A stretch of DNA of 6,856 nucleotides, taken from positions 1 to 6,856 of the forward strand of contig DATKMG010000333.1 in NCBI GenBank assembly GCA_035541995.1, in the 5' to 3' direction. Within the stretch, counting starts at the first letter, position 1; the number at the start of each line of letters is the position of its first letter. The position numbers were made by a program, and so were the translations under genes. Shown here piece after piece: positions 1 through 5,545 of the stretch. The stretch is from DATKMG01 sp035541995. GTDB taxonomy: Bacteria > Acidobacteriota > Terriglobia > Versatilivoradales > Versatilivoraceae. The notes beneath the pieces were generated by a model that was not told the DNA's origin, ran no database searches, and saw only the letters and a program-made list of their open reading frames with translations.

Positions 1-91
1 GGGCGGCGCTCGGTGGGACGCCGGTCCCGAGCTCCTGCCCCTCGCTGGCCCTGGGCTAGTTTCTTTCGCCCGTACCGGGCTCTGAGAGGAA

Positions 92-112
92 CCGGCGGCA
101 TCCTGCCGCCGG
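92..112. repeat. Perfect 9-bp GC-rich hairpin
   Basis: CCGGCGGCA (92-100) is the exact reverse complement of TGCCGCCGG (104-112), with a 3-base loop TCC. It is followed by ACTTCTCGAAAAA, not by a T-run, so a terminator role on this strand is unlikely. Confidence 0.8.
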
Positions 113-123
113 ACTTCTCGAAA

Positions 124-207
124 AATGTCCAATCTCCAGGAGCCGGCCTTAAAAGGCCGGCCTAATGTCAGGCAGCCGCGATGCGGCCGCTAATGTCCAA
201 TCTCCAG
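124..207. repeat. Direct repeat pair (16 bp) flanking two hairpins
   Basis: AATGTCCAATCTCCAG occurs identically at 124-139 and 192-207, 68 bases apart. A partial third copy, TAATGTCAGG, lies at 163-172. Between the two full copies are the hairpins 142-161 and 175-187, and each full copy is followed almost immediately by another hairpin. The arrangement is spacer-hairpin-spacer-hairpin-spacer-hairpin, which reads as tandem growth or repeated insertion of one small palindromic unit rather than chance. Confidence 0.75.
142..161. repeat. Perfect 9-bp hairpin with AA loop
   Basis: GCCGGCCTT (142-150) pairs exactly with AAGGCCGGC (153-161), leaving a two-base AA loop. This near-perfect palindrome is bounded on the left by the first 16-bp spacer repeat and on the right by TAATGTC. 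Confidence 0.8.
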
Positions 208-230
208 AGCCGCCCTCCGGGCGGGCATAT

Positions 231-384
231 TCTTGACGTTACATTTGCCTCTGTCCACAGCGCCCGCACATTCGTCAATTGAACCTTAAATTTCTTCCGC
301 CGTGGTACCTGAATAGGTCATGTGGCACTTTTATATTATGATTGCTTTGTCATGAGTTGCCTTCATGAATTCTCGTTATCCAGA
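231..384. other. Leader of the first sulfatase-fold gene; no clear promoter
   Basis: Non-repetitive, more AT-rich stretch between the hairpin array and the first gene. TTGACG at 233-238 resembles a -35 box, but no acceptable -10 sequence lies about 17 bases further on. TATATTAT near 332-339 resembles a -10 but lacks a -35. No Shine-Dalgarno sequence precedes GTG 322, ATG 352 or ATG 385. Nothing else recognisable was seen. Confidence 0.4.
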
Positions 385-2370
385 ATGAGGCCAAAGTACC
401 CTTTCCTAATAGTTGCTTTCAGCCTCCTTCCAATTGAAGCGGCTTCACGCCCAAATCTTCTCTTGGTTACCATCGACACGCTTCGTCCTGATCATCTGGG
501 GTGTTACGGTTACAAACAGATCCGGACCCCCAACATCGACCAGTTAGCGGAGGACGGGGTGCGTTTCAGGACCGTCGTATCGCAGGTTCCATTAACTCTA
601 CCTTCGCATTGCACCATTCTGACCGGTACCTACCCGGCCTACCATGGTGTTCGTGACAATGTAGGCTACAAGCTCTCAGAGTCCAAGACTACGTTGGCAA
701 AGATCTTAAGGAATCAACATTACCAAACCGCCGCCTTTGTCGGGGCCTATGTGCTCAATTCGAAGTTTGGCTTGAACCAGGGCTTCGATGATTACGACGA
801 TAAAATTGAGGGCTCTTCCAATTTCGGGCCTGTTGTCAATTTAAACCAGGTGGAGCGCCGCGCCGGGGAAGTCGTCTCCCGGGCCATGGGCTGGCTCAAG
901 GCTCACTCGCAGTCGCCATTTTTTGTTTGGATCCATCTCTACGATCCGCATGACCCGTATGAGCCACCTTCACCTTTTAAAGAACAATACAAAGCCAACC
1001 CGTACGATGGAGAGATTGCATATACTGATCGGGAGCTGGGGAGATTCCTGGAGTTACTGAAACAAAAACGGCTTTATGAAAACACCGTGGTGGTTTTAGC
1101 CGGCGATCATGGGGAAAGTTTTGGAGAGCATAAGGAATGGACTCATGGTTATTTCATTTACGATCCAACCATTCTTGTTCCACTGATTATCAAGACGATA
1201 CAGAAGGAGACGGCAGGAAAGGTTGTAATTGAGCAAGTTAGTCTGGTTGACGTGGCTCCCACCATACTGCAACTTCTGGACCTGCCGCGGCCGACGGAAT
1301 TGCAGGGACTGGGAATGTTAGGGCTCATGCTGGGAAAACAGCGAGATTGGCAGAGGCAGGCCTATAGTGAGACCTTCTACCCCGCCCAGTTCGGCTGGAG
1401 TCCATTGATGGCTGTCCGCCGTGCAGATGCCAAGTTCATAAAGGCCCCAAAGTCTGAGTTGTACGAATTGCGAGGAGATCCGGGTGAACATGTAAACCGC
1501 ATCCTTCAACGAAATGCTCTCGCCCATGAACTGAATGCCAACCTGACTCAGATTGAATCCACTTACAGTGATCCGAACGCCAGCCAGACAGCCAGCCTGA
1601 GTTTGAGTCCGCAGGAATTGGAAAAGCTGGGAGCTTTGGGATATGTGGGGATGTCAAGCCACCGCAATGCAGGAGAATCTCTGCCTTCCGGGGCAGCCGA
1701 TCCCAAAGACAAGCTGGAAGTCTACCAGATGATTTCCGAGGGAAGCCGGGAGGTGGCGGCCGGCCGATATCTTCAGGCATTGCCTATGCTGAAGAGGACA
1801 ATTCAAATCGAACCGGGCATGAGGATGGCTCGGTCTATGTTGGGTCACTGTTATTTTGCGTTAAATCAATATGAGCAGGCAAAGGACTCCTTCAAGGAGA
1901 TTCTCAAAATGCAGCCGAAGAACTCGGATGCACAGTTTTACGTGGCTGCATGTGACTATCGATTGAAGGACTGGACGGCTGCCGAGACCGGACTGAATAG
2001 AGTGCTGATGCAGGATCGGAATTTTGCGCCTGCTCACCTGTATCTGGGATTTCTCTACCAGGCGAAGGGGTATCCGAATCCAGCCCTGGCCGAGTTTCAG
2101 CGTGTCCTGGAACTGGATCCGGAAAATGAGGATGCGCACGCCAAAACCGGCTTCCTGCTGGCTTCGAGCGGAAAGGTGAAGGAGGCCGTCCCGCATTTCC
2201 AGAAAGTCATTCAGTTGAACCCGCAGGATGGTGAGGCTCATTTTAACCTGAGTGTGGCCTATCAAAAGCTGAACCGGGAAGAACTGGCCCACCAGGAACT
2301 GGCTGCAGCCTGTAAACTCGATCGGAAGTACTGCGGGCGGGAAGAGAAGAAAGTGCCCTCCGGGAAATGA
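385..2370 (+). CDS. Exported sulfatase-fold (PF00884-like) enzyme with C-terminal TPR domain
   Basis: A 661-residue protein if started at ATG 385. GTG 322 and ATG 352 are upstream in-frame options, but 385 places a classical signal peptide first (Arg-Pro-Lys, a hydrophobic core, then Glu-Ala-Ala-Ser near residues 18-21). Alkaline-phosphatase-fold signatures follow: metal-ligand Asp31 in VTIDTLRPD, the nucleophile segment TLPSHCTILTG starting at Thr71, HLYDPHDPYEPP around 184-195, and the metal-binding pair Asp241-His242 in AGDHGE with a further HGYF at 254. The fold domain ends with LSPQELEKLGALGYVG (407-422), followed by six 34-residue TPRs at about 443-648, probably a protein-interaction platform. 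Known of the family: sulfatases need Cys or Ser in C/S-x-P-S-R, converted to formylglycine. Here Thr and His replace Cys and Arg, so sulfate-ester hydrolysis is doubtful and phosphate-ester chemistry is more likely (inference). It acts outside the cytoplasm, on an unknown substrate. No Shine-Dalgarno is visible. A paralogue begins at 5546. Confidence 0.9.
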   Translation: MRPKYPFLIVAFSLLPIEAASRPNLLLVTIDTLRPDHLGCYGYKQIRTPNIDQLAEDGVRFRTVVSQVPLTLPSHCTILTGTYPAYHGVRDNVGYKLSESKTTLAKILRNQHYQTAAFVGAYVLNSKFGLNQGFDDYDDKIEGSSNFGPVVNLNQVERRAGEVVSRAMGWLKAHSQSPFFVWIHLYDPHDPYEPPSPFKEQYKANPYDGEIAYTDRELGRFLELLKQKRLYENTVVVLAGDHGESFGEHKEWTHGYFIYDPTILVPLIIKTIQKETAGKVVIEQVSLVDVAPTILQLLDLPRPTELQGLGMLGLMLGKQRDWQRQAYSETFYPAQFGWSPLMAVRRADAKFIKAPKSELYELRGDPGEHVNRILQRNALAHELNANLTQIESTYSDPNASQTASLSLSPQELEKLGALGYVGMSSHRNAGESLPSGAADPKDKLEVYQMISEGSREVAAGRYLQALPMLKRTIQIEPGMRMARSMLGHCYFALNQYEQAKDSFKEILKMQPKNSDAQFYVAACDYRLKDWTAAETGLNRVLMQDRNFAPAHLYLGFLYQAKGYPNPALAEFQRVLELDPENEDAHAKTGFLLASSGKVKEAVPHFQKVIQLNPQDGEAHFNLSVAYQKLNREELAHQELAAACKLDRKYCGREEKKVPSGK

Positions 2371-2469
2371 GGACGGAGTCGCAGGCTATTACAGGAGATC
2401 CTTGCCGCAAATGAAAATGATGGAGGGCCGAGTTCCACGAGGCCGGCAGTGTTTCTATCTGAGGAAAAA

Positions 2470-2491
2470 GCGCCGCGACGGAGCGCGGCGC
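2470..2491. repeat. GC-rich hairpin sharing its stem with the RAYT-flanking repeats
   Basis: GCGCCGCG (2470-2477) pairs perfectly with CGCGGCGC (2484-2491) around the loop ACGGAG. Its seven-base arms CGCCGCG/CGCGGCG are the same as the first stem in both RAYT-flanking repeats (4940-4946/4951-4957 and 5479-5485/5490-5496), where the loop is CCCT. On the - strand the stem is followed by TTTTT, so it could also act as a terminator for leftward transcription, but no leftward gene is seen here. Confidence 0.7.
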
Positions 2492-2507
2492 CCACCCGCA
2501 AAAACCA

Positions 2508-2564
2508 CATTTTCATAGGAGTGCCCCATGACCTTTTTCATGGTCACCACGGTCGCTGAAAATG
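2508..2564. repeat. 57-bp MITE-like unit, copy 1, with 8-bp terminal inverted repeats
   Basis: It begins with CATTTTCA and ends with its exact reverse complement TGAAAATG. The first 30 bases (2508-2537) match 2635-2664 at 28 of 30 positions, and the right part (GTCACCAC...GCTGAAAA) resembles the right part of copy 2. An internal stem CCATGA/TCATGG (2526-2531/2538-2543) is present. It is too short to encode anything and is probably a non-autonomous palindromic element. Confidence 0.7.
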
Positions 2565-2576
2565 GCGGATTGGTTC

Positions 2577-2629
2577 GGAGTTCAACCTTTAGGTTGTCCT
2601 TGGTTCAGGCATGCTAAAGCATGAACTCC
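2577..2629. repeat. 53-bp palindromic element with two internal hairpins
   Basis: The ends GGAGTTCA (2577-2584) and TGAACTCC (2622-2629) are exact reverse complements. Inside lie two smaller hairpins, CAACCT/AGGTTG (2583-2588/2591-2596) and CATGCT/AGCATG (2610-2615/2618-2623). Two head-to-head hairpins enclosed by an outer inverted repeat is the layout of a BIME, a pair of inverted REPs. The sequence is unlike the other palindromes in the window. Confidence 0.75.
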
Positions 2630-2634
2630 AAACT

Positions 2635-2688
2635 CATTTTCATAGAAGTGACCCATGACCTTTTAAGTCACTACCGCGGATGAAAACA
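2635..2688. repeat. MITE-like unit, copy 2
   Basis: Second copy of the unit at 2508-2564, in the same orientation, 54 bases long. The left end CATTTTCA is intact and the right end is degenerate (TGAAAACA). Differences from copy 1 within the first 30 bases are at the 12th and 17th positions. An internal inverted repeat AGTGAC/GTCACT (2647-2652/2667-2672) replaces the stem of copy 1, so the units keep the ability to fold while the pairing bases change. Confidence 0.7.
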
Positions 2689-2692
2689 GCAG

Positions 2693-2788
2693 GGTAGCCA
2701 CGATGAATTCATACTTTGAATTCATCGTGGGCTTCACGTCTGTGCTCAAAAGCCCACGACAAACCAAAGGCAGTTTGTCGTGGCTACC
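2693..2788. repeat. 96-bp nested palindrome (BIME-like)
   Basis: The outer arms GGTAGCCACGA (2693-2703) and TCGTGGCTACC (2778-2788) are exact reverse complements. Inside are two strong hairpins: a perfect 13-bp stem 2698-2710/2718-2730 with a 7-base loop, and a perfect 11-bp stem 2754-2764/2773-2783 with an 8-base loop. A third, mutually exclusive 10-bp pairing joins 2725-2734 with 2750-2759. The same arm sequence (GCCACGA) therefore pairs in several ways, giving a cruciform-capable element made of two inverted REP-like units. An open frame at 2703-2915 runs through it and is considered spurious. Confidence 0.8.
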
Positions 2789-2919
2789 AAAACTCGCATT
2801 TTCATATGAGCATCTTGGTGCAAGCGGAAGACACATGCGTTACCATGTTGGACTAAGTTCAAACATTGGGCGCCATGGATTGCTCATACATGTAGGGTTT
2901 TGCTTTAGCATCTGAAAAA

Positions 2920-4926
2920 ATGATTACACTTCAGAGATTTCGTATCGCTGTCCTATTTGCGACCCTGGCTCTGGGGCTGGCCGTCTCGACTGTATCCTGC
3001 CAAAAGAAACCGGCACTGCGCCAAGTCAAACAGAAACTCATTATCCTGGGTTTTGATGGCGCGGATCCAAATCTTCTCGAACAATGGATGAACGCCGGCC
3101 ACCTGCCGAATACTCGAAAGCTCATTTCCAGAGGAGCTTTCCAGCAACTCGGAACCACCTCGCCACCTGAGTCTCCTGTTGCCTGGGCGACTTTTGCCAC
3201 GGGCATGAACCCTGGAAAACATGGCATCTTTGATTTCATCAAGCGCAATCCTGAAAATTATCTTCCCGAGATCGCACTGGCTTCTCCCATCCCCCCCCGT
3301 TTTCTATTCGGGTTGATACCGATTCGGGCGCCGAGGGTCGTCAATAACCGCCAAGGAATACCGTTCTACAAGATCCTGGCTGACTCGGGGATCAAAACCA
3401 CGGTTTTGCGCATGCCCTTGGAGTTCCCCCCAGTTGAACTTCCCAACGGCAAGATACTCGGTGGACTGAATATTCCGGACCTTCGCGGAACCTGGGGGAC
3501 CTTTTTTTATTTCTCCACGGATCTGACTCGGTGGGAGACGGGCAGTTCTGAGTATGGTGGTAAATTAGTCAGACTTGAAACCAAAGACAATGCTGCAGAC
3601 ACCCAAGTAGAGGGACCGGTCAATCCGGCTAAAGCGGGAATCTCGCGGATCAGTATCCCACTCCGTTTCGAAGTGGACCGGGAGAAAAGCCAGCTGAAGA
3701 TCTCATTGCAGGGGCAGGAAGAAACAATACCTGAGGGTCGGTGGAGCCACTGGTTTCACTTCACCTTTAAAGCCCATCCCTTTTTAAAGCTTCATGGAGT
3801 CGGCCGATTCCATGTCCTTCAGACCTTCCCGGAATTGAGCGTCTACCTTTCTCCAATCAACTTCGACCCGGCCCAACCTCCTTATCCTATTTCATCTCCA
3901 GCCAACTACGCCGCCCAATTACAGGCAGCATTGGGCCCATTCAAAACGTTAGGCTGGGCCCACGACACTTGGGCCCTTAATGAGGAACGGATTGACGAAA
4001 AGATCTTCATGGAAGATGTGTTTGAGACCATGGGAAAGAATGCCCAGCTCCTGTACCATGAGTTGAAGTCTGACCCTGCCGACTGTACTGTGGCCGTGTT
4101 CACCGCCACCGATAGCGTCTCCCACATGTTTTACCGGTTGATAGATCCTGAGCACCCTCGCTATGACGCCCGGTTGGCCGAACAATTCGGCGATTCCATC
4201 CTTCGGACTTATCAAAAAATGGATGAGATCATCGGCACTGTGGTGCAGCTTATGGATGCATCGACACGTCTCATTGTGGTATCCGACCACGGTTTTCATT
4301 CCTGGCGGAAAGGATTCAACACTAATACCTGGCTGGCGGAAAAGGGGTTCATGAAGCTGAAAGGCAGTGATGGGAAGAACCTAGAGGAACTCTACAGCGA
4401 GGAAAGCTTCTTCCCAAATGTGGATTGGGACCATACCCAGGCCTATTCTCTCGGACTTGGCCAGATTTACGTCAACTTGAAAGGAAGAGAGAAGCACGGG
4501 GTCATCTATCAGACCAGTCCGGAATATGACGCGTTGCTGGACCGCATCATTGCGGGCTTGGAGAGTTATGTCGATCCGGATAACGGGGAAAGAATCATTG
4601 AAAAAGTATACCGGGGCAAAGATATCTTCCATGGTGACCAGGTGCGAGACTCAGCCGACCTGCAGATCGCCTTTCGCCCAAACTATCGGACCTCGTGGCA
4701 AACCACGCTGGGGGCCGTTCCTGCAGGGATAGTGGTCGCGAACATGAAGAAATGGAGCGGCGATCACTGTGCCTCCGATCCTTCCGATACGAAGGGAATA
4801 TTACTTTCCAACCGCAAATTTACCAGTAAGGACATTTCGATCGCCGATATTGCGCCCACGTCTCTGCGGTACTTCGATGTTGCAGTCCCCCCGCAGATGG
4901 ATGGAAAGGTTGTCGAGTTGAGGTAG
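2920..4926 (+). CDS. Predicted lipoprotein of the type I phosphodiesterase / nucleotide pyrophosphatase class (alkaline phosphatase superfamily)
   Basis: A 668-residue protein. The start at ATG 2920 gives a signal sequence (Arg6, Arg8, hydrophobic 9-22) ending at Cys27 in STVSC, a somewhat non-canonical lipobox, so it is probably lipid-anchored outside the cytoplasm. A complete two-metal set is visible: Asp46 (GFDGAD), a nucleophile position Ser85 in PPESPVAWATFATG followed by NPGKHGIFDF, Asp398 and His402 (TDSVSH), Asp456-His457 (SDHGFH), and His616 (SGDHC). Aligning its ATG-type segment with the Thr-Phe-Pro-Asn motif of nucleotide pyrophosphatases puts Ser85 at the nucleophile, inferred by position. 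Known of the family: hydrolysis of phosphomono- or diesters with two metal ions, usually Zn. The large section 107-395 before Asp398 is not recognised and may set specificity. No Shine-Dalgarno precedes the start. The upstream side is the repeat mosaic; a RAYT unit begins 6 bases after the stop. The physiological substrate is unknown. Confidence 0.9.
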   Translation: MITLQRFRIAVLFATLALGLAVSTVSCQKKPALRQVKQKLIILGFDGADPNLLEQWMNAGHLPNTRKLISRGAFQQLGTTSPPESPVAWATFATGMNPGKHGIFDFIKRNPENYLPEIALASPIPPRFLFGLIPIRAPRVVNNRQGIPFYKILADSGIKTTVLRMPLEFPPVELPNGKILGGLNIPDLRGTWGTFFYFSTDLTRWETGSSEYGGKLVRLETKDNAADTQVEGPVNPAKAGISRISIPLRFEVDREKSQLKISLQGQEETIPEGRWSHWFHFTFKAHPFLKLHGVGRFHVLQTFPELSVYLSPINFDPAQPPYPISSPANYAAQLQAALGPFKTLGWAHDTWALNEERIDEKIFMEDVFETMGKNAQLLYHELKSDPADCTVAVFTATDSVSHMFYRLIDPEHPRYDARLAEQFGDSILRTYQKMDEIIGTVVQLMDASTRLIVVSDHGFHSWRKGFNTNTWLAEKGFMKLKGSDGKNLEELYSEESFFPNVDWDHTQAYSLGLGQIYVNLKGREKHGVIYQTSPEYDALLDRIIAGLESYVDPDNGERIIEKVYRGKDIFHGDQVRDSADLQIAFRPNYRTSWQTTLGAVPAGIVVANMKKWSGDHCASDPSDTKGILLSNRKFTSKDISIADIAPTSLRYFDVAVPPQMDGKVVELR

Positions 4927-4932
4927 GCTGAC

Positions 4933-4992
4933 ATGGAGACGCCGCGCCCTCGCGGCGTGCGGAGGGAACGGGACGAGGGCGTCCCGTCTCCA
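4933..4992. repeat. Left RAYT-flanking REP-like repeat (60 bp)
   Basis: Direct copy of 5472-5529 with a variable centre. Outer arms TGGAGACG (4934-4941) and CGTCTCCA (4985-4992) are inverted. Inside are a 7-bp stem CGCCGCG/CGCGGCG (4940-4946/4951-4957, loop CCCT) and an 8-bp stem ACGGGACG/CGTCCCGT (4968-4975/4980-4987, loop AGGG). The two loop regions are themselves complementary (GCCCTCG 4946-4952, CGAGGGC 4974-4980), allowing an alternative long pairing or a kissing interaction. It follows the stop codon of the phosphodiesterase gene, where it could stabilise or end the transcript. Confidence 0.85.
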
Positions 4993-4998
4993 ATACCA

Positions 4999-5472
4999 AT
5001 GACAAAAACTAAACCATTTCGCCATCTGGCACACGTGGATTCGATTCAATCGAGTCCAATCACCTTCTTTACGGTGGTTATCTTTGGTCGCAGGTATTTG
5101 CTGAATAACGAAACGGCTCATTCTACAATCCGCGGAATATGGGAGCGATCCGCCGAGAGGAATGGATGGTTTGTTGGGGACTACATTCTGATGCCAGACC
5201 ATGTGCACCTATTTGCGCAATCTGGCACGGAGGCTGACCCAATGCAGATTTGGATTCAGATGTGGAAGTCGGTTAGTGCCCGTGTGTTGGTAAAGACATT
5301 GCCGGCTCAGGCTCCTTTCTGGCAGGAAGAGTACTTTGACAGGTTCTTGCGCTCAGCTGAGTCTTATGCCCTGAAGTGGGAGTATGTTCGGAACAATCCC
5401 GTTAGGGCCGGATTGGTTGTACATCCAGAAGACTGGCTCTATCATGGGCAAATCTGTCGGTTAAGCTTCTGA
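4999..5472 (+). CDS. REP-associated tyrosine transposase (RAYT, Y1/HUH family)
   Basis: A 157-residue single-domain protein starting at ATG 4999. An in-frame ATG at 4933 would add 22 residues, but these are encoded by the flanking repeat and look unlike protein (Arg- and Pro-rich), so 4999 is preferred. The HUH motif is clear: YILMPDHVHLF with His68 and His70. The C-terminal catalytic helix motif Y-V-R-N-N-P-V-R-A-G-L starts at Tyr129, the probable catalytic tyrosine; Tyr123 is the alternative. Length matches Y1_Tnp/PF01797 RAYTs. Known of the family: the tyrosine attacks single-stranded DNA at REP hairpins, making a 5'-phosphotyrosine intermediate. All catalytic residues are present, so it is probably active. 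No Shine-Dalgarno is visible; the start lies 6 bases past the left repeat, and the stop codon overlaps the first base of the right repeat. Confidence 0.93.
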   Translation: MTKTKPFRHLAHVDSIQSSPITFFTVVIFGRRYLLNNETAHSTIRGIWERSAERNGWFVGDYILMPDHVHLFAQSGTEADPMQIWIQMWKSVSARVLVKTLPAQAPFWQEEYFDRFLRSAESYALKWEYVRNNPVRAGLVVHPEDWLYHGQICRLSF

Positions 5473-5529
5473 TGGAGACGCCGCGCCCTCGCGGCGCGGT
5501 TGGAGCGGGACGAGGGCGTCCCGTCTCCA
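5472..5529. repeat. Right RAYT-flanking REP-like repeat (58 bp)
   Basis: The first 25 bases (5472-5496) are identical to the start of the left repeat and the last 23 (5507-5529) to its end. Only the short centre (CGGTTGGAGC here, TGCGGAGGGAAC on the left) differs, with a 2-base length change. The same stems form: CGCCGCG/CGCGGCG (5479-5485/5490-5496) and GGGACG/CGTCCC (5507-5512/5517-5522), plus outer arms TGGAGACG (5473-5480) and CGTCTCCA (5522-5529). Preserved stems and a free centre indicate selection on structure, as expected for a transposase recognition hairpin. Confidence 0.85.
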
Positions 5530-5533
5530 GGAG
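5529..5533 (+). promoter_or_regulatory. Shine-Dalgarno-like AGGAG for the third enzyme gene
   Basis: AGGAG at 5529-5533 lies 12 bases before ATG 5546, a slightly long spacing. Its first base is the last base of the right REP-like repeat, so a folded repeat in the mRNA would sit directly against the ribosome-binding site. The TTG at 5534 is too close to AGGAG to be the start. Confidence 0.45.
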
Positions 5534-5545
5534 TTGCTTCGGAAA

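Larger units (their letters stand above)
1..230. repeat. Array of GC-rich palindromes (REP-like), non-coding
   Basis: A run of short GC-rich inverted repeats, none inside a convincing gene. Stems read directly: 15-19/24-28 (GGGAC/GTCCC), 68-72/76-80 (GCCCG/CGGGC), 92-100/104-112 (nine perfect pairs, loop TCC), 142-150/153-161 (nine perfect pairs, loop AA), 175-179/183-187 (GCCGC/GCGGC, loop GAT) and 210-215/219-224 (CCGCCC/GGGCGG, loop TCC). From 124 on, hairpins are separated by AATGTC-containing spacers. No T-run follows any of the stems, so they do not look like intrinsic terminators for + strand transcription. Repeated small hairpins with conserved spacers are typical of REP-type elements mobilised by RAYT transposases, and a RAYT gene lies at 4999-5472. 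The link between the two is inference, since these stems differ in sequence from the repeats flanking that gene. The array may continue upstream of the window. Confidence 0.75.
2371..2919. repeat. Intergenic mosaic of palindromic elements between TGAAAATG/CATTTTCA motifs
   Basis: This 549-base gap carries no believable gene. Inverted 8-base motifs alternate along it: TGAAAATG 2412-2419, CATTTTCA 2508-2515, TGAAAATG 2557-2564, CATTTTCA 2635-2642, the degenerate TGAAAACA 2681-2688, CATTTTCA 2797-2804, and TGAAAAAATG 2913-2922, which contains the next gene's start codon. Three palindromes of different sequence sit in alternate intervals (2470-2491, 2577-2629, 2693-2788). The other intervals hold two related 54-57-bp units (2508-2564 and 2635-2688). 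From 2805 to 2919 there is little beyond an 8-bp inverted repeat (TATGAGCA 2805-2812, TGCTCATA 2881-2888). The regularity suggests nested or preferential insertion of REP- or MITE-like elements. Confidence 0.75.
4933..5529. mobile_element. RAYT unit: transposase gene bracketed by two direct palindromic repeats (REPtron-like)
   Basis: A 597-bp segment made of left repeat (4933-4992), RAYT gene (4999-5472) and right repeat (5472-5529), with the repeats in the same orientation. Known of the family: RAYTs are usually single-copy, domesticated-like genes flanked by the REP/BIME sequences they bind and nick. The unit lies neatly between two enzyme genes: 6 bases after the stop of the upstream one, and with its right boundary touching the ribosome-binding site of the downstream one. 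Recombination between the direct repeats would remove the transposase and leave a single REP in the gap. No target-site duplication was found beyond the repeats themselves. Confidence 0.8.

Noticed and set aside
1..162. Open + strand frame from the window edge to TAA 163, possibly the end of an upstream gene
   Set aside because: The sequence is a string of GC-rich hairpins, which leave frames open by composition; the translation is low-complexity.
124..226. CRISPR array
   Set aside because: The repeated 16-mer occurs fully only twice, the intervals are palindromic rather than unique spacers, and no cas gene is present.
233..261. Promoter with TTGACG as -35 box
   Set aside because: No -10-like hexamer at an acceptable spacing, so it is not listed as a promoter.
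2470..2500. Intrinsic terminator for the first enzyme gene
   Set aside because: The stem is strong but is followed by CACCCGCAAAAA on the + strand, not by a T-run, and it matches the REP stem.
1318..2516. Several - strand open frames opposite the first enzyme gene
   Set aside because: They are shadows of a strongly supported + strand gene, with no recognisable motifs or start signals.
2703..2915. Open frame of 70 codons on the + strand
   Set aside because: It runs through the nested palindrome and repeat remnants, has no ribosome-binding site, and its translation resembles no known protein.
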